From the NCBI GenBank assembly GCA_029260155.1, contig JAJDDU010000246.1:1-47801 (forward strand): DNA of 47,801 nucleotides. Direction: 5' to 3'. The position numbers and the translations under genes are program-made. Under the pieces are notes generated by a model. It was not told where the DNA came from, searched no databases, and saw nothing but the letters and a program-made list of their open reading frames with translations. Of the stretch, positions 24,805-32,917 are shown piece after piece (position 1 is the stretch's first letter; each line of letters begins with the position of its first letter). Origin of the DNA: Phycisphaerae bacterium. GTDB taxonomy: Bacteria; Planctomycetota; Phycisphaerae; UBA1845.

Positions 24805-26259
24805 ATGGCCAAGGAAAAGAACGACAACGCGGTTGATCCGGCGGAAGTGGCGGCACGATATCCAGTCACGGATGCCGACAAAGCCAAAGCACGCAAGTGG
24901 TTCGCGCGGGCAAAAGAGCTCGCCGACGGCAAGAACTTCGACTACGCAATTCAATGCTACGTCGACGGGCTAGGATTCTGGCCGGAAGCGGTGGAGGAAG
25001 GGCATCAGGCGCTGCGCCTGGCTGCGTCCGAACGGAACCTCCGCGGCGGGAAGAAACCGGGCTTCGCCGATACCATGAAGCGCTCCATGACGGGGAAAGA
25101 TGCCAAGAAGGCGATGCTCAACGCCGAGTGGCTTCTCGCGCACGAGCCGCGAAACGTCTCCTACATGGAGGGCATCCTCAAGAACGCCAACAAGCTGCAC
25201 TGCGAAGACACGCTGGTCTGGATCAGCCCGATCTACAGTAACGGGGCTGAAAGCGAGAAGAAGCTGAATCCCAAGCGGTTCGCGCTGCTCAGGGAGATCA
25301 GCGAAGAAGCCGGGGACCGGGCGGTGATACGGCAGGAGGCGAAACTCGCCGCGGAATTCTACGAGTGCGCTGCCGCAGCGTTGCAGATGCAGTCCCAGGC
25401 TGACCCTAAGGACCTATCGCTTGAGAACGAACTGCGCGATCTCAGCACCAAACTGACCATCCTGAAGGGCAAGTACGACTCCGCGACGACGTTCACCGAG
25501 AGCATGCGCGACGCCGACGATCAAAAAGCCATCTACGACACCGATCGCATGATCCAGGCCGACGACGACATTCGTCGACTCCTCGATACGGCTGAGAAAG
25601 ATCTCGCAGAGAACCCGGACAATCCCGCCAAAGTCGAGAAAGTGGTGGAGTTGCTGTGTCGCAAGGAGAACAAGAAGGACGAAAACCTCGCCATCGCGCT
25701 GCTCGTCGAGAAGTACAAACAGTACGAAGATTACCGCTTCAAGACACGGGCGGAGGACATCCGCGTCAAGCAGATGAAGCGGGCTTACCGAGCAGCGCGT
25801 GAGGCCAACGACACTGACGAAGCCAAAAAGCTCAAAATCGAGCGACTGACTTTCGAGATCAAGGTCTTGCGAGAACGTGTTAAGTTCTACCCCACTGACA
25901 ACAAGATCAAATACGATCTGGCCAGCCGGCTGTTTGAAGGCGGGAAGTTCGACGACGCCATCCCGCTATTCCAAGCTGCCCGGGCCGACCCGAAAGTGCG
26001 GATCAAGGCCGACCTGTACATGGGGCGGTGCTTCTACGCCACCAAGTTCTATGCCCAAGCTTCCGGTACGCTTACCCAGGCCGTCGGTCGGTACGAGATT
26101 CACGACGACGCGATCGGCAAGGAGCTTCGCTACTGGCTTGCCCGTTCGATGGAGGCCGAGGGCAGAACCGAAGAGGCCAGGGTGGCCTACGGGGAGCTGC
26201 TTCAATTTGACTTTAATTTTCGCGACGTCCGCGACAAGTTGCAGGGCTTGACTTCATAG
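24805..26259 (+). CDS. Tetratricopeptide-repeat protein
   Basis: This 484-residue protein has no signal peptide or membrane helix. It is built of helical repeats typical of TPR folds, for example ARKWFARAKELADGKNFDYA at the N-terminus. Nearer the C-terminus are KYDLASRLFEGGKFDDAIPL, ADLYMGRCFYATKFYAQA and LARSMEAEGRTEEARVAY. The middle (residues about 170-330) is highly charged, with many Lys, Glu and Asp, and probably forms long helices. TPR proteins act as protein-binding scaffolds; the partner is unknown. I chose ATG 24805 because the 18 codons upstream are unlike the rest. It is followed 51 bases later by rpsT, with which it probably shares a transcript. Such charged TPR proteins beside ribosomal genes are common in Planctomycetota, from memory. 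Confidence 0.8.
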   Translation: MAKEKNDNAVDPAEVAARYPVTDADKAKARKWFARAKELADGKNFDYAIQCYVDGLGFWPEAVEEGHQALRLAASERNLRGGKKPGFADTMKRSMTGKDAKKAMLNAEWLLAHEPRNVSYMEGILKNANKLHCEDTLVWISPIYSNGAESEKKLNPKRFALLREISEEAGDRAVIRQEAKLAAEFYECAAAALQMQSQADPKDLSLENELRDLSTKLTILKGKYDSATTFTESMRDADDQKAIYDTDRMIQADDDIRRLLDTAEKDLAENPDNPAKVEKVVELLCRKENKKDENLAIALLVEKYKQYEDYRFKTRAEDIRVKQMKRAYRAAREANDTDEAKKLKIERLTFEIKVLRERVKFYPTDNKIKYDLASRLFEGGKFDDAIPLFQAARADPKVRIKADLYMGRCFYATKFYAQASGTLTQAVGRYEIHDDAIGKELRYWLARSMEAEGRTEEARVAYGELLQFDFNFRDVRDKLQGLTS

Positions 26260-26310
26260 CAATTCTGACCACAATGCATCGTTTGGATTGTTTCCCGAGG
26301 AGAAGTCCGC

Positions 26311-26586
26311 GTGCCGAATACCAGTTCAGCCAAGAAGCGCATCAAGCAGAGCGAAGCGAGCCGCGACCGCAACCGAACGCGGCGCAGCGCACTTAAAACC
26401 GGAATCCGCAAATTCCTGGACGCCGTTCATGACAGTGACGTCGGTCGGGCCAAGGAAGAGCTGCGGCTGGTGAACAGGATGCTCGATATGACGGCGGCGA
26501 AGGGCACCTTGCACCGGAACACATCGTCGCGGAAGAAATCCCGCCTTGCCGCACGTTTCAACACGCTCGTCGCGGCCGGCACCTAG
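26311..26586 (+). CDS. rpsT: Ribosomal protein S20
   Basis: S20 binds 16S rRNA early in 30S assembly. The 91-residue product has the S20 pattern: SSAKKRIKQSEASRDRNR at the N-terminus, a long helix with RNRTRRSALKTGIRKFL, and the closing KGTLHRNTSSRKKSRLAARFN. It is strongly basic. The start is GTG 26311, preceded by GAGGAGAAG, a good ribosome-binding site. The next gene on the strand is a TlyA-like rRNA methyltransferase, a ribosome-linked context. Confidence 0.93.
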   Translation: MPNTSSAKKRIKQSEASRDRNRTRRSALKTGIRKFLDAVHDSDVGRAKEELRLVNRMLDMTAAKGTLHRNTSSRKKSRLAARFNTLVAAGT

Positions 26587-26644
26587 CACACGACTGCGCG
26601 GATTGCCTTAGTTCGCGCGGGTGCGGCGCCTGAGGTCATCAAGC

Positions 26645-27211
26645 ATGCCCGAAGACCAAGCCGCGCCGTATGTCTCGCGTGCGGGCGCGAAGCTCGCCCA
26701 CGCCCTTGACCACTTCGACATTGACCCGACAGGCCGAATCTGCGCCGATCTTGGAAGCAATGTCGGCGGGTTCGTCGACTGCCTGCTTCAGCGTGGGGCG
26801 CGGAAGGTCTATTCCGTCGACACATCGCGCGGCACGCTGGCGTGGACGCTGCGAAACGACCCGCGTGTGGTGGTGATGGAACGTACCAATGCACTGCACT
26901 TGGTTCTGGATGAACCCGTTCAGCTCGTGACCGTGGATGTTGGCTGGACACGCCAGCACGTCGTGCTTCCTCGCGCGCTGGATCTGCTGGACAAGGGGGG
27001 CATCATCATCTCGCTAATCAAACCGCACTACGAATCCCCCCGCGATGCGCTCTGCAACGGCGTCTTGCCGGATGACGCGGTGTCGTCAACGGTGATGACT
27101 GTGACGGATCGATTGTGCGAATTGGGGATCGAAATCGTCGCTACGACGGTTAGCCCGTTACGCGGCGACGCGGGCAACCGCGAAGTGCTCGCTCTGGTTC
27201 GGGCCACATGA
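26645..27211 (+). CDS. TlyA-like rRNA 2'-O-methyltransferase without S4 domain
   Basis: The protein matches the methyltransferase half of TlyA/FtsJ-type enzymes: YVSRAGAKLAHALDHF, the SAM-binding loop DLGSNVGGFVDCLLQRGA, VYSVDTSRGTLAW, RNDPRVVVMERTNA, TVDVGW and a LIKPHYE motif. TlyA methylates 16S and 23S rRNA 2'-hydroxyls. Normal TlyA begins with a 60-residue S4 RNA-binding domain. Here, with ATG 26645 as start, the 188-residue product begins directly at the methyltransferase. The 24 upstream bases of open frame encode nothing S4-like. The catalytic lysine segment (LIKPHYE) is kept, so the enzyme could work with altered RNA binding. It follows rpsT by 58 bases and converges on yebC with five bases between. 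Confidence 0.85.
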   Translation: MPEDQAAPYVSRAGAKLAHALDHFDIDPTGRICADLGSNVGGFVDCLLQRGARKVYSVDTSRGTLAWTLRNDPRVVVMERTNALHLVLDEPVQLVTVDVGWTRQHVVLPRALDLLDKGGIIISLIKPHYESPRDALCNGVLPDDAVSSTVMTVTDRLCELGIEIVATTVSPLRGDAGNREVLALVRAT

Positions 27212-27216
27212 CACGC

Positions 27217-27963
27217 TCACTCGGCCAGTTGCGCCATCACTTCATCGGAAATGTCGAAGTTGGACGAGACGCTCTCGACGTCGTCTTGGTCCTCGAGGGC
27301 TTCGATCATCTTGAGCACCTTCTTGGCGCCGTTCAAATCCAGAGTAATGGTATTCGCGGCGATGCCGGTGATGTCGGACGATTCCACGGAAATCTGGGCG
27401 GCTTCCAACGCTGCTTTTAGAGTATCATAGTCTTCCGGGGCGCACGTGACCTCGCGCACGCTGGCTGAGGAGGTCACATCCTCGGCCCCGTTTTCAAGGG
27501 CGACTTCCATGAGGCTGTCTTCGGAGACTTCGTCCGCGTTAAGCGTGAACACGCCCTTCTGTGAGAACATCCACCCGACACAGTTGCTGGGGCCAATGTT
27601 GCCGCCATGGCGTTCGAATATCTTCTTGATTTCCGGAGCGGTGCGGTTGCGGTTGTCGGTCAGCGCCCGGGCCATCACCGCCACGCCATGCGCTGCGTAG
27701 CCCTCGTAGACGACTTCCGCGAAGTCCTCGCCCGCCAACTCGCCGGTGCCCTTCTTGACGGCCTTTTCGATGGTGTCCTTGGGCATGTTGTCGGCCTTTG
27801 CCTTGTCGATGGCCAGACGCAGGCGCGGATTGTCTTCGGGATTGCCGCCGTTCTTGGCAGCCATCGTGACATTGCGGGCCAGCTTGCTCCAGTTCTTGCC
27901 GCGCTTGGCGTCAAGCCGGGCCTTCTTGTGCTTGATGGTGGACCATTTCGAGTGGCCTGACAT
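27217..27963 (-). CDS. yebC: YebC/PmpR family protein
   Basis: The 248-residue protein has the full YebC signature, from MSGHSKWSTIKHKKARLDAK through MAAKNGGNPEDNPRLR and EKAVKKGTGE to the middle-domain segments YEGYAAHGVAV and DNRNRTAPEIKKIF. YebC proteins were first called transcriptional regulators; recent work links them to rescuing ribosomes stalled at difficult sequences. Domains I-III are all present. It ends the minus-strand nusA-infB group 45 bases behind a TPR lipoprotein gene, and its stop is five bases from the convergent TlyA-like gene, so there is no room for a normal terminator between them. Confidence 0.93.
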   Translation of the reverse strand: MSGHSKWSTIKHKKARLDAKRGKNWSKLARNVTMAAKNGGNPEDNPRLRLAIDKAKADNMPKDTIEKAVKKGTGELAGEDFAEVVYEGYAAHGVAVMARALTDNRNRTAPEIKKIFERHGGNIGPSNCVGWMFSQKGVFTLNADEVSEDSLMEVALENGAEDVTSSASVREVTCAPEDYDTLKAALEAAQISVESSDITGIAANTITLDLNGAKKVLKMIEALEDQDDVESVSSNFDISDEVMAQLAE

Positions 27964-28008
27964 AGTTCTTTCCTTTGCCGCTGCGTGCCCAACCCAGTCA
28001 CATCGGTT

Positions 28009-31000
28009 TCATGGGTGCGTGATGTCGGCTGCCACCGGGGCAACGTCCGGCGTCTCGTGCTTGCGGACGGCGTCGATCTTGGCGCGAACTTCTTGAAGTA
28101 GCTTCTTCAGGTCCGCTGGTTCACCGTCCTCAGACACCTGCCCCTGCGCCGTTTCGATCGCCTCGTCCCAACGGTCAGCCGCCTCATCGACCCTTCCCAG
28201 TCGCCAGAGGGCATCGCCGAGGTGATCGTAGACCACGGGATCGCCGTTTTCCATGCGGGTGGCCGCCTTGACGAGCCACCGCCGAGCCTCCTCGAACGCA
28301 CCTTTCTTGTACAAGACCCAGCCATAGCTGTCGAGGTACGCACCGTTGCCGGGTTGCCCAGCCAGGGCGCGGCGGATCATACCTTGAGCTTCGTCCAGTC
28401 GCAGGCCCGCGTCGGCGAGCGAGTATCCGTAGTCGTTGTCGATTCCCGCTACGAAGCCTGCACGACGCAAGGTGTCACGCAGATCGTATGCTCTGGCGAG
28501 CGCGTCGAGCGCGCGGTCGCGGTCATCCAGAGATTGATGGCAGACGGAGAGCCGCGTGAGGTATTCGTATTTCGCCAGAGGCGACTCGACTTCGTCGATC
28601 CAGCGTCTTAGATTGGTCGCGGCATCTTCGTATTGATGGCCCACAATCTGCGCCACGGCAAGACTTACGCGCAAAGCGTGAAGAAAACGCTCGTTGTACC
28701 CGCGCGGGTCGGACTCGGTTTCGCGCATCCACTTGGTCCACTGCTTGATAGCTTCGGCGTGTCGGCCCGCCCGTTGAAGAGTCCGAAGCCTCTTCTCACG
28801 CTGCTCGCCCAAGGCGCCGCTATCGAGCAGCTCAAGGGCATCGTCCGGGCGATCGGCCGCGACAAGCGTCTCGATGAGCCAGTCGTTGAGATCATCATTC
28901 TCCGGATCGTCTTCGAGCAGGCCTAACAGAAACCGCTGAGCATGATCGTAGCGTTTCGCAGGGATCAACGTTCGCCAAAGCGCCTCCGCGGCCTCCATCC
29001 CCGAGTCATGTCGATACAACGCCTCCGCCTCGGAGACGGCTTCCTCGTGCCGATCAAGACGAGTGTAGTTCCCGATCAGCACCCTCCAGAGAACAGCGCT
29101 GTCGCGATCCGCGTCGCGCCACTCCCGCAATTGCGCGATCAATTCGTCGTCACGCCCGGTGTACGCGAGGGCTTCGCGAATGCCGTCGCGGTACGCGGCG
29201 ATATCGCCATCGTCAAGTCCTTGCTTATCAAGCTGCTCACGCGCCCACGCGAGTGCATCATCGAAGCGATGGTCAATGAGGAGAATACTGAGCAGGCGAC
29301 GCTTCCATGCTCGCCGGTTGGGATGCCGCGCCAGCAACGCGCGCATTGCTTCTATCTGCTTGTCGTATTCGAGCAGCGCCCCGAACGTGAGTACACGACC
29401 CATCGCAATGTCCAAGTCGTCGGCATCGATCGCCAACGCTTGCTCAAAAGCGTGCAGCGCATCGAACGGCTCATCGTTGAGCAAGTAGCTTTGGCCCAGC
29501 AATTCGTAGGTTCTGGCATCGGGACCGTTTTGCTCGATCGCCTTTCGTAGTGTTTCGCGATACGCATCCCAGTCGGCAATGAACGGGTTTGGATCGCGGT
29601 CAAGCCTCGCGGCACATCGTGCGATGCGGTGCGGCGAAGCAGACAACCGTCGTAGTTCGGCGAGCTGCCGGTCGGCGTCCTCCTTGCGATCCTGCTCGAA
29701 CAAGTAGATCTCGAAGAGGGCTTCCCGCGAGGCTTCATGAAGCGGATTGACCTCGATGATCGCCTCGTATTGCTGAATCGCCTTCAGCGTATCTCCCTTT
29801 CGCCGCAGGAGCTCAGCGAGTGTAGCCGGGGCGGCGATGTTGGTGCGATCCAGTCGAACGGCTGCACTGAGATGAGACTCTGCCTTGTCGAAATCGTCGA
29901 GCCCGGTATAAGCCCGCCCGGCGATCAACTGGAGCTGGCTATCTCGCTTCAACTGCTCGTCGTCGGCAGACACTAAGTCGATGACTTGCTGCCATGCAAA
30001 ACGGTCCAAGAGAATCGCCGCCAACGGAACGCGCGCCGGCGTGAGACTCGGAAGCTCGTCAAGCGCCCGCTCGAATAAAGACTCAGCCTGATTCGTTCGA
30101 CCGACACGTGCTGCGAGCGTGCCGAGCAAGTACGCGGTCGCGGCGTCGGCTGCGCTACCGTCTTCTCGGTCGAGCAGCGCTTCCACCGCGTCGGGGGCGT
30201 CGGCCATGGCAAGAGCTTTATTGCGAGCGGCCAGATGGTCCTCCGCGTCGACGCGGAGCGCGTCCGCAGCAACCTCGAGCACGCGGTGCCACTTCCTACC
30301 GGCAGTGAGGATGTCGCACAGTCTCCAGCGTAGCTCCTGCCGGTCCGGGTGCCGGTTGATTCCGTCGATCAGAACGCGCTCAGCCTCATCAAAGCGTTCA
30401 AAACGCGCCAGTACATTGACGAGCGCTACGACGAGGTCCGCCCGTTCCGGCTGGCCCTCGGACATGGCGCGAATGTCGTCGATGACTCGCTCAGGATGTC
30501 CGGCACGTTCGTGGATGCTGACCAGAAGCCGCACGGCGCGGTCTGTATCGGTCATAAGGGACCTGGCGCGTTCAAGTGCCTCGACAATCCTCCCGCACCG
30601 AGCGAGCAATCGGGCGAGCCGTTCCGTGGCATCGGCGTCGACATTTCGGTCCGCAAGTGCCGATGCGAGCGCGTCCGCGGCGCTGCTGAATTCGCCGAGC
30701 TTCTCGTAGGCGACCGAGATTGGCTCGCCCGCGTTGCCTCCGTTGATTTGCGTGAGACCGGTGAGTTCCGGCTCATCCTGCGCGTCAGGCGCCCGCGAAG
30801 CGACGGTCTGCTGGTAGGCGCGATACTGCTCAATGGAGGCTGTAAGATAGTGCTCCGCATTCAAAACCTGCGCGAGCCGGAAGTGCGTTACTGCGACGAA
30901 GGCGTCGAGGTCATCCGCGTTCGAAGCCTTGAGTGCGACACGGTAATGAGCGATCGCTTCGGCGGATTCACCATCCTCGAACGCGAGGCGGCCCAGAAGA

Positions 31001-31449
31001 TAGTGCGTCACAATGTCATCGCCGTCGATGGCGAGCGCTTTCTGCAAATGCGATCGGACGCGCTCGATACTGCCGGCTGCATAGAGTGTCTTAGCCAACT
31101 CCCTGTGTAGCTGGGGATGGTCCGGTGCTTGGCGAAGCGCCTTTTCCAGCTCAATGGCCGCTTCGGTGAAGCGATTTCGCTCATAAAGCCGCCGTGCGCG
31201 GTCTAGTCGTCTGGCAACCGGCGCTGACATCGCCGGCAGCACGGACGCGGGCGGTGGCGGCGGATCGGGCTTGATATCTTCAAGGGTCAGACGCGCGCGT
31301 TCCGGGTCGAACTCCGGATCGTGCGCGGTCAGTTTGCGATTCTCAGGAGCCGTGCCGCTTGTACAACCGGAGTAGACGCATACCGTCAGCACTCCGAGGG
31401 CAAAACAACCGGCTGCGATTGGTCTGGCGGCGAATGTTCGTCTCGACAC
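28009..31449 (-). CDS. Long TPR lipoprotein
   Basis: The protein is about 1146 residues, with a signal peptide (FAARPIAAGCFALGVLTVCVY) ending in the lipobox VYSGC, so it is probably anchored in a membrane facing the periplasm. The rest is almost all tetratricopeptide repeats, many with the W/L-G-Y-A-F pattern (for example ATTLAELLRRKGDTLKAIQQY and LIDHRFDDALAWAREQLDKQG), and an acidic linker near the N-terminus rich in Pro (PPPPPASVL). It likely scaffolds other proteins; the partner is unknown. The frame extends to a TTG at 31461, which overlaps the stop of the previous gene as TTGA. I prefer GTG 31449 because GAGG lies six bases before it. The location inside the nusA-infB group is unusual. 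Confidence 0.85.
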   Translation of the reverse strand: MSRRTFAARPIAAGCFALGVLTVCVYSGCTSGTAPENRKLTAHDPEFDPERARLTLEDIKPDPPPPPASVLPAMSAPVARRLDRARRLYERNRFTEAAIELEKALRQAPDHPQLHRELAKTLYAAGSIERVRSHLQKALAIDGDDIVTHYLLGRLAFEDGESAEAIAHYRVALKASNADDLDAFVAVTHFRLAQVLNAEHYLTASIEQYRAYQQTVASRAPDAQDEPELTGLTQINGGNAGEPISVAYEKLGEFSSAADALASALADRNVDADATERLARLLARCGRIVEALERARSLMTDTDRAVRLLVSIHERAGHPERVIDDIRAMSEGQPERADLVVALVNVLARFERFDEAERVLIDGINRHPDRQELRWRLCDILTAGRKWHRVLEVAADALRVDAEDHLAARNKALAMADAPDAVEALLDREDGSAADAATAYLLGTLAARVGRTNQAESLFERALDELPSLTPARVPLAAILLDRFAWQQVIDLVSADDEQLKRDSQLQLIAGRAYTGLDDFDKAESHLSAAVRLDRTNIAAPATLAELLRRKGDTLKAIQQYEAIIEVNPLHEASREALFEIYLFEQDRKEDADRQLAELRRLSASPHRIARCAARLDRDPNPFIADWDAYRETLRKAIEQNGPDARTYELLGQSYLLNDEPFDALHAFEQALAIDADDLDIAMGRVLTFGALLEYDKQIEAMRALLARHPNRRAWKRRLLSILLIDHRFDDALAWAREQLDKQGLDDGDIAAYRDGIREALAYTGRDDELIAQLREWRDADRDSAVLWRVLIGNYTRLDRHEEAVSEAEALYRHDSGMEAAEALWRTLIPAKRYDHAQRFLLGLLEDDPENDDLNDWLIETLVAADRPDDALELLDSGALGEQREKRLRTLQRAGRHAEAIKQWTKWMRETESDPRGYNERFLHALRVSLAVAQIVGHQYEDAATNLRRWIDEVESPLAKYEYLTRLSVCHQSLDDRDRALDALARAYDLRDTLRRAGFVAGIDNDYGYSLADAGLRLDEAQGMIRRALAGQPGNGAYLDSYGWVLYKKGAFEEARRWLVKAATRMENGDPVVYDHLGDALWRLGRVDEAADRWDEAIETAQGQVSEDGEPADLKKLLQEVRAKIDAVRKHETPDVAPVAADITHP

Positions 31450-31457
31450 GATGTTCC

Positions 31458-32213
31458 TCAATGGCTGGTCGTACGCTTGCCCCGTTTCGTCGCGGATTTG
31501 CGAACGACCTTTGGAGACTTGGCGGCGGCCGGGCTCCGCTCGGCGGACTTGCGCTTCGGCGTGCGGGCTGAAGCCGATTTTCCCGAGGCCGCGCTTACCG
31601 ACCGCTGCCCCTTGGCAGGCGAGAACTTCTGCATCAGAAGGCAGAACGCCTTCGCATCCGTGGCGCTGATGTTGCGTTCGAGAAACGCCTGAACCTCGGC
31701 GATGGAAGCCGAGGGATCCACGAGGTCATCACTGCGCAGCGCTTCGTATGTTCGCCGGTCGACGGGGATGGCGTGGCCGCCCAGGCTCCACAACAGCACA
31801 GAAGCGGCAGCGCACGTGTCCACCCCATCGAGCGACTCGAGGTAGTGCTTGGCGTCGCGTCGGCCGGCTTTGTGCAAATGGTCGAGCGTGACCGCGTGCT
31901 CTTTCCTGTAAACCGCGTTGAGCGCGCGGCGAACGGCGTCGGCCCTAACCATGCTATTGGGAACACTGGATCCGATGGCCGCGGAGATTTCCGCCGATGT
32001 CGAGACGCGAACCTCGTTGATGTCGACCATCGCCCCCTTGAGCGCTGTTGTGGCCCGCACCGCTCGTGGCCCCGCTGCATCGACCGACAGCAAGCCGATG
32101 ATCAACTGATCGATCGGGTCGGATGGTTCGGGCGTATCGGGCACGCCGTGCTCACTTTTGAGCTTGGCGAATACCCGTTTGACGCGCTTTGCGTAGAGCG
32201 TTCCGTTCTTCAT
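31458..32213 (-). CDS. HhH-GPD fold DNA-glycosylase-like protein with basic tail
   Basis: The helical core resembles endonuclease III: an N-terminal helix with DQLIIGLLSVDAAGPRAVRA, an alpha-helical middle, and the helix-hairpin-helix LESLDGVDTCAAASVLLW followed by VDRRTYEAL. The VD aspartate (Asp152) matches the catalytic Asp of the superfamily. The lysine used by bifunctional glycosylases is Cys134 here, and the four Cys of the C-terminal [4Fe-4S] cluster are missing. The last 55 residues are an Ala/Lys/Ser-rich tail like histone H1 (RTPKRKSAERSPAAAKSPK). So it is either a monofunctional enzyme or a DNA-binding protein that has lost catalysis. ATG 32213 overlaps the rbfA stop as ATGA, so it is coupled to rbfA. 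Confidence 0.75.
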   Translation of the reverse strand: MKNGTLYAKRVKRVFAKLKSEHGVPDTPEPSDPIDQLIIGLLSVDAAGPRAVRATTALKGAMVDINEVRVSTSAEISAAIGSSVPNSMVRADAVRRALNAVYRKEHAVTLDHLHKAGRRDAKHYLESLDGVDTCAAASVLLWSLGGHAIPVDRRTYEALRSDDLVDPSASIAEVQAFLERNISATDAKAFCLLMQKFSPAKGQRSVSAASGKSASARTPKRKSAERSPAAAKSPKVVRKSATKRGKRTTSH

Positions 32214-32617
32214 TCGGTCGTTCCATTGGCTCGGTCGTGGTCGTTGTCCGAAGCGTCTGCCTCAGTGCCCTGCTCGCGTACAGTCTGCTCGATTATTCCC
32301 AGCGTCTCATTGCCGCGTTTTATGGACTCGTCGCATTCAAGCCGGACCTCCGGGCAATGCCGCAGGCCAAGGTTCTTGGCCAGATAACTCTGTATGTGTC
32401 CCCGAGCGTGACTGAGCGCCGCCATCGTTCGCCGCTCCTCGCCATCCGTCCCCAGCACGCTGATGAAGATCTTGGCGACCCGAAGGTCTCTGCTCATCTC
32501 GACGCGCGTGACGCTGGTCATCGGCGCGATACGCGGATCATTGAGTTTGTTCCTGATGACGTCGCTGACAATCCAGCGGACGTCAGCGGCGATTTTCTCA
32601 ACTCTATGTCCCGCCAT
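32210..32617 (-). CDS. rbfA: RbfA: ribosome-binding factor A
   Basis: RbfA binds the 30S subunit and matures the 5' end of 16S rRNA. The 135-residue product follows the KH-type pattern with RVEKIAADVRWIVSDVIRNKL, NDPRIAPMTSVTRVEMSRDL, AKIFISVLG and ALSHARGHIQSYLAKNLGLR, then CPEVRLECDESIKRGNE. The C-terminus is acidic. It lies in the nusA-infB group where rbfA is expected. The stop overlaps the ATG of the HhH-GPD-like gene by four bases. Ordinary in type; the family is secure. Confidence 0.92.
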   Translation of the reverse strand: MAGHRVEKIAADVRWIVSDVIRNKLNDPRIAPMTSVTRVEMSRDLRVAKIFISVLGTDGEERRTMAALSHARGHIQSYLAKNLGLRHCPEVRLECDESIKRGNETLGIIEQTVREQGTEADASDNDHDRANGTTE

Positions 32618-32635
32618 TGACTCCTCACGCGGTGC

Positions 32636-32917
32636 TCAAAACACCTCTGTTTCATACCCGATCACAACGACGGTATGTTGCTTCCGCACCCAATCGATGA
32701 TCTTGTCCAGGCAACTCCGAACAAACCGCGACTCGTTTGCGACGAGTGCAATGCCGATCACCGCCCGTTGCCACACATCCAGCGCGTCCACCTCAGCCAC
32801 CGACACATTGAACTTGTTGCCCAACCGCTCCTTGATGCTCTTGATGACCCGACGCTTGTCTTTCAACGAATGCGCTTCGGCGATCGACAGCTCAATTCTG
32901 AGCACACCGACAATCAT
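32636..32917 (-). CDS. ylxP: YlxP (DUF503) protein
   Basis: The 93-residue protein matches DUF503: MIVGVLRIELSIAEAHSLKDKR at the start, RRVIKSIKERLGNKFNVSVAEVD, DVWQRAVIGIALVANE and a C-terminal VVVIGYETEVF strand. YlxP is common in nusA-infB-rbfA operons and is thought to bind ribosomes or RNA, though its role is not settled. It sits 18 bases before rbfA, and its ATG overlaps the stop of the zinc-ribbon membrane protein gene as ATGA. Confidence 0.9.
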   Translation of the reverse strand: MIVGVLRIELSIAEAHSLKDKRRVIKSIKERLGNKFNVSVAEVDALDVWQRAVIGIALVANESRFVRSCLDKIIDWVRKQHTVVVIGYETEVF

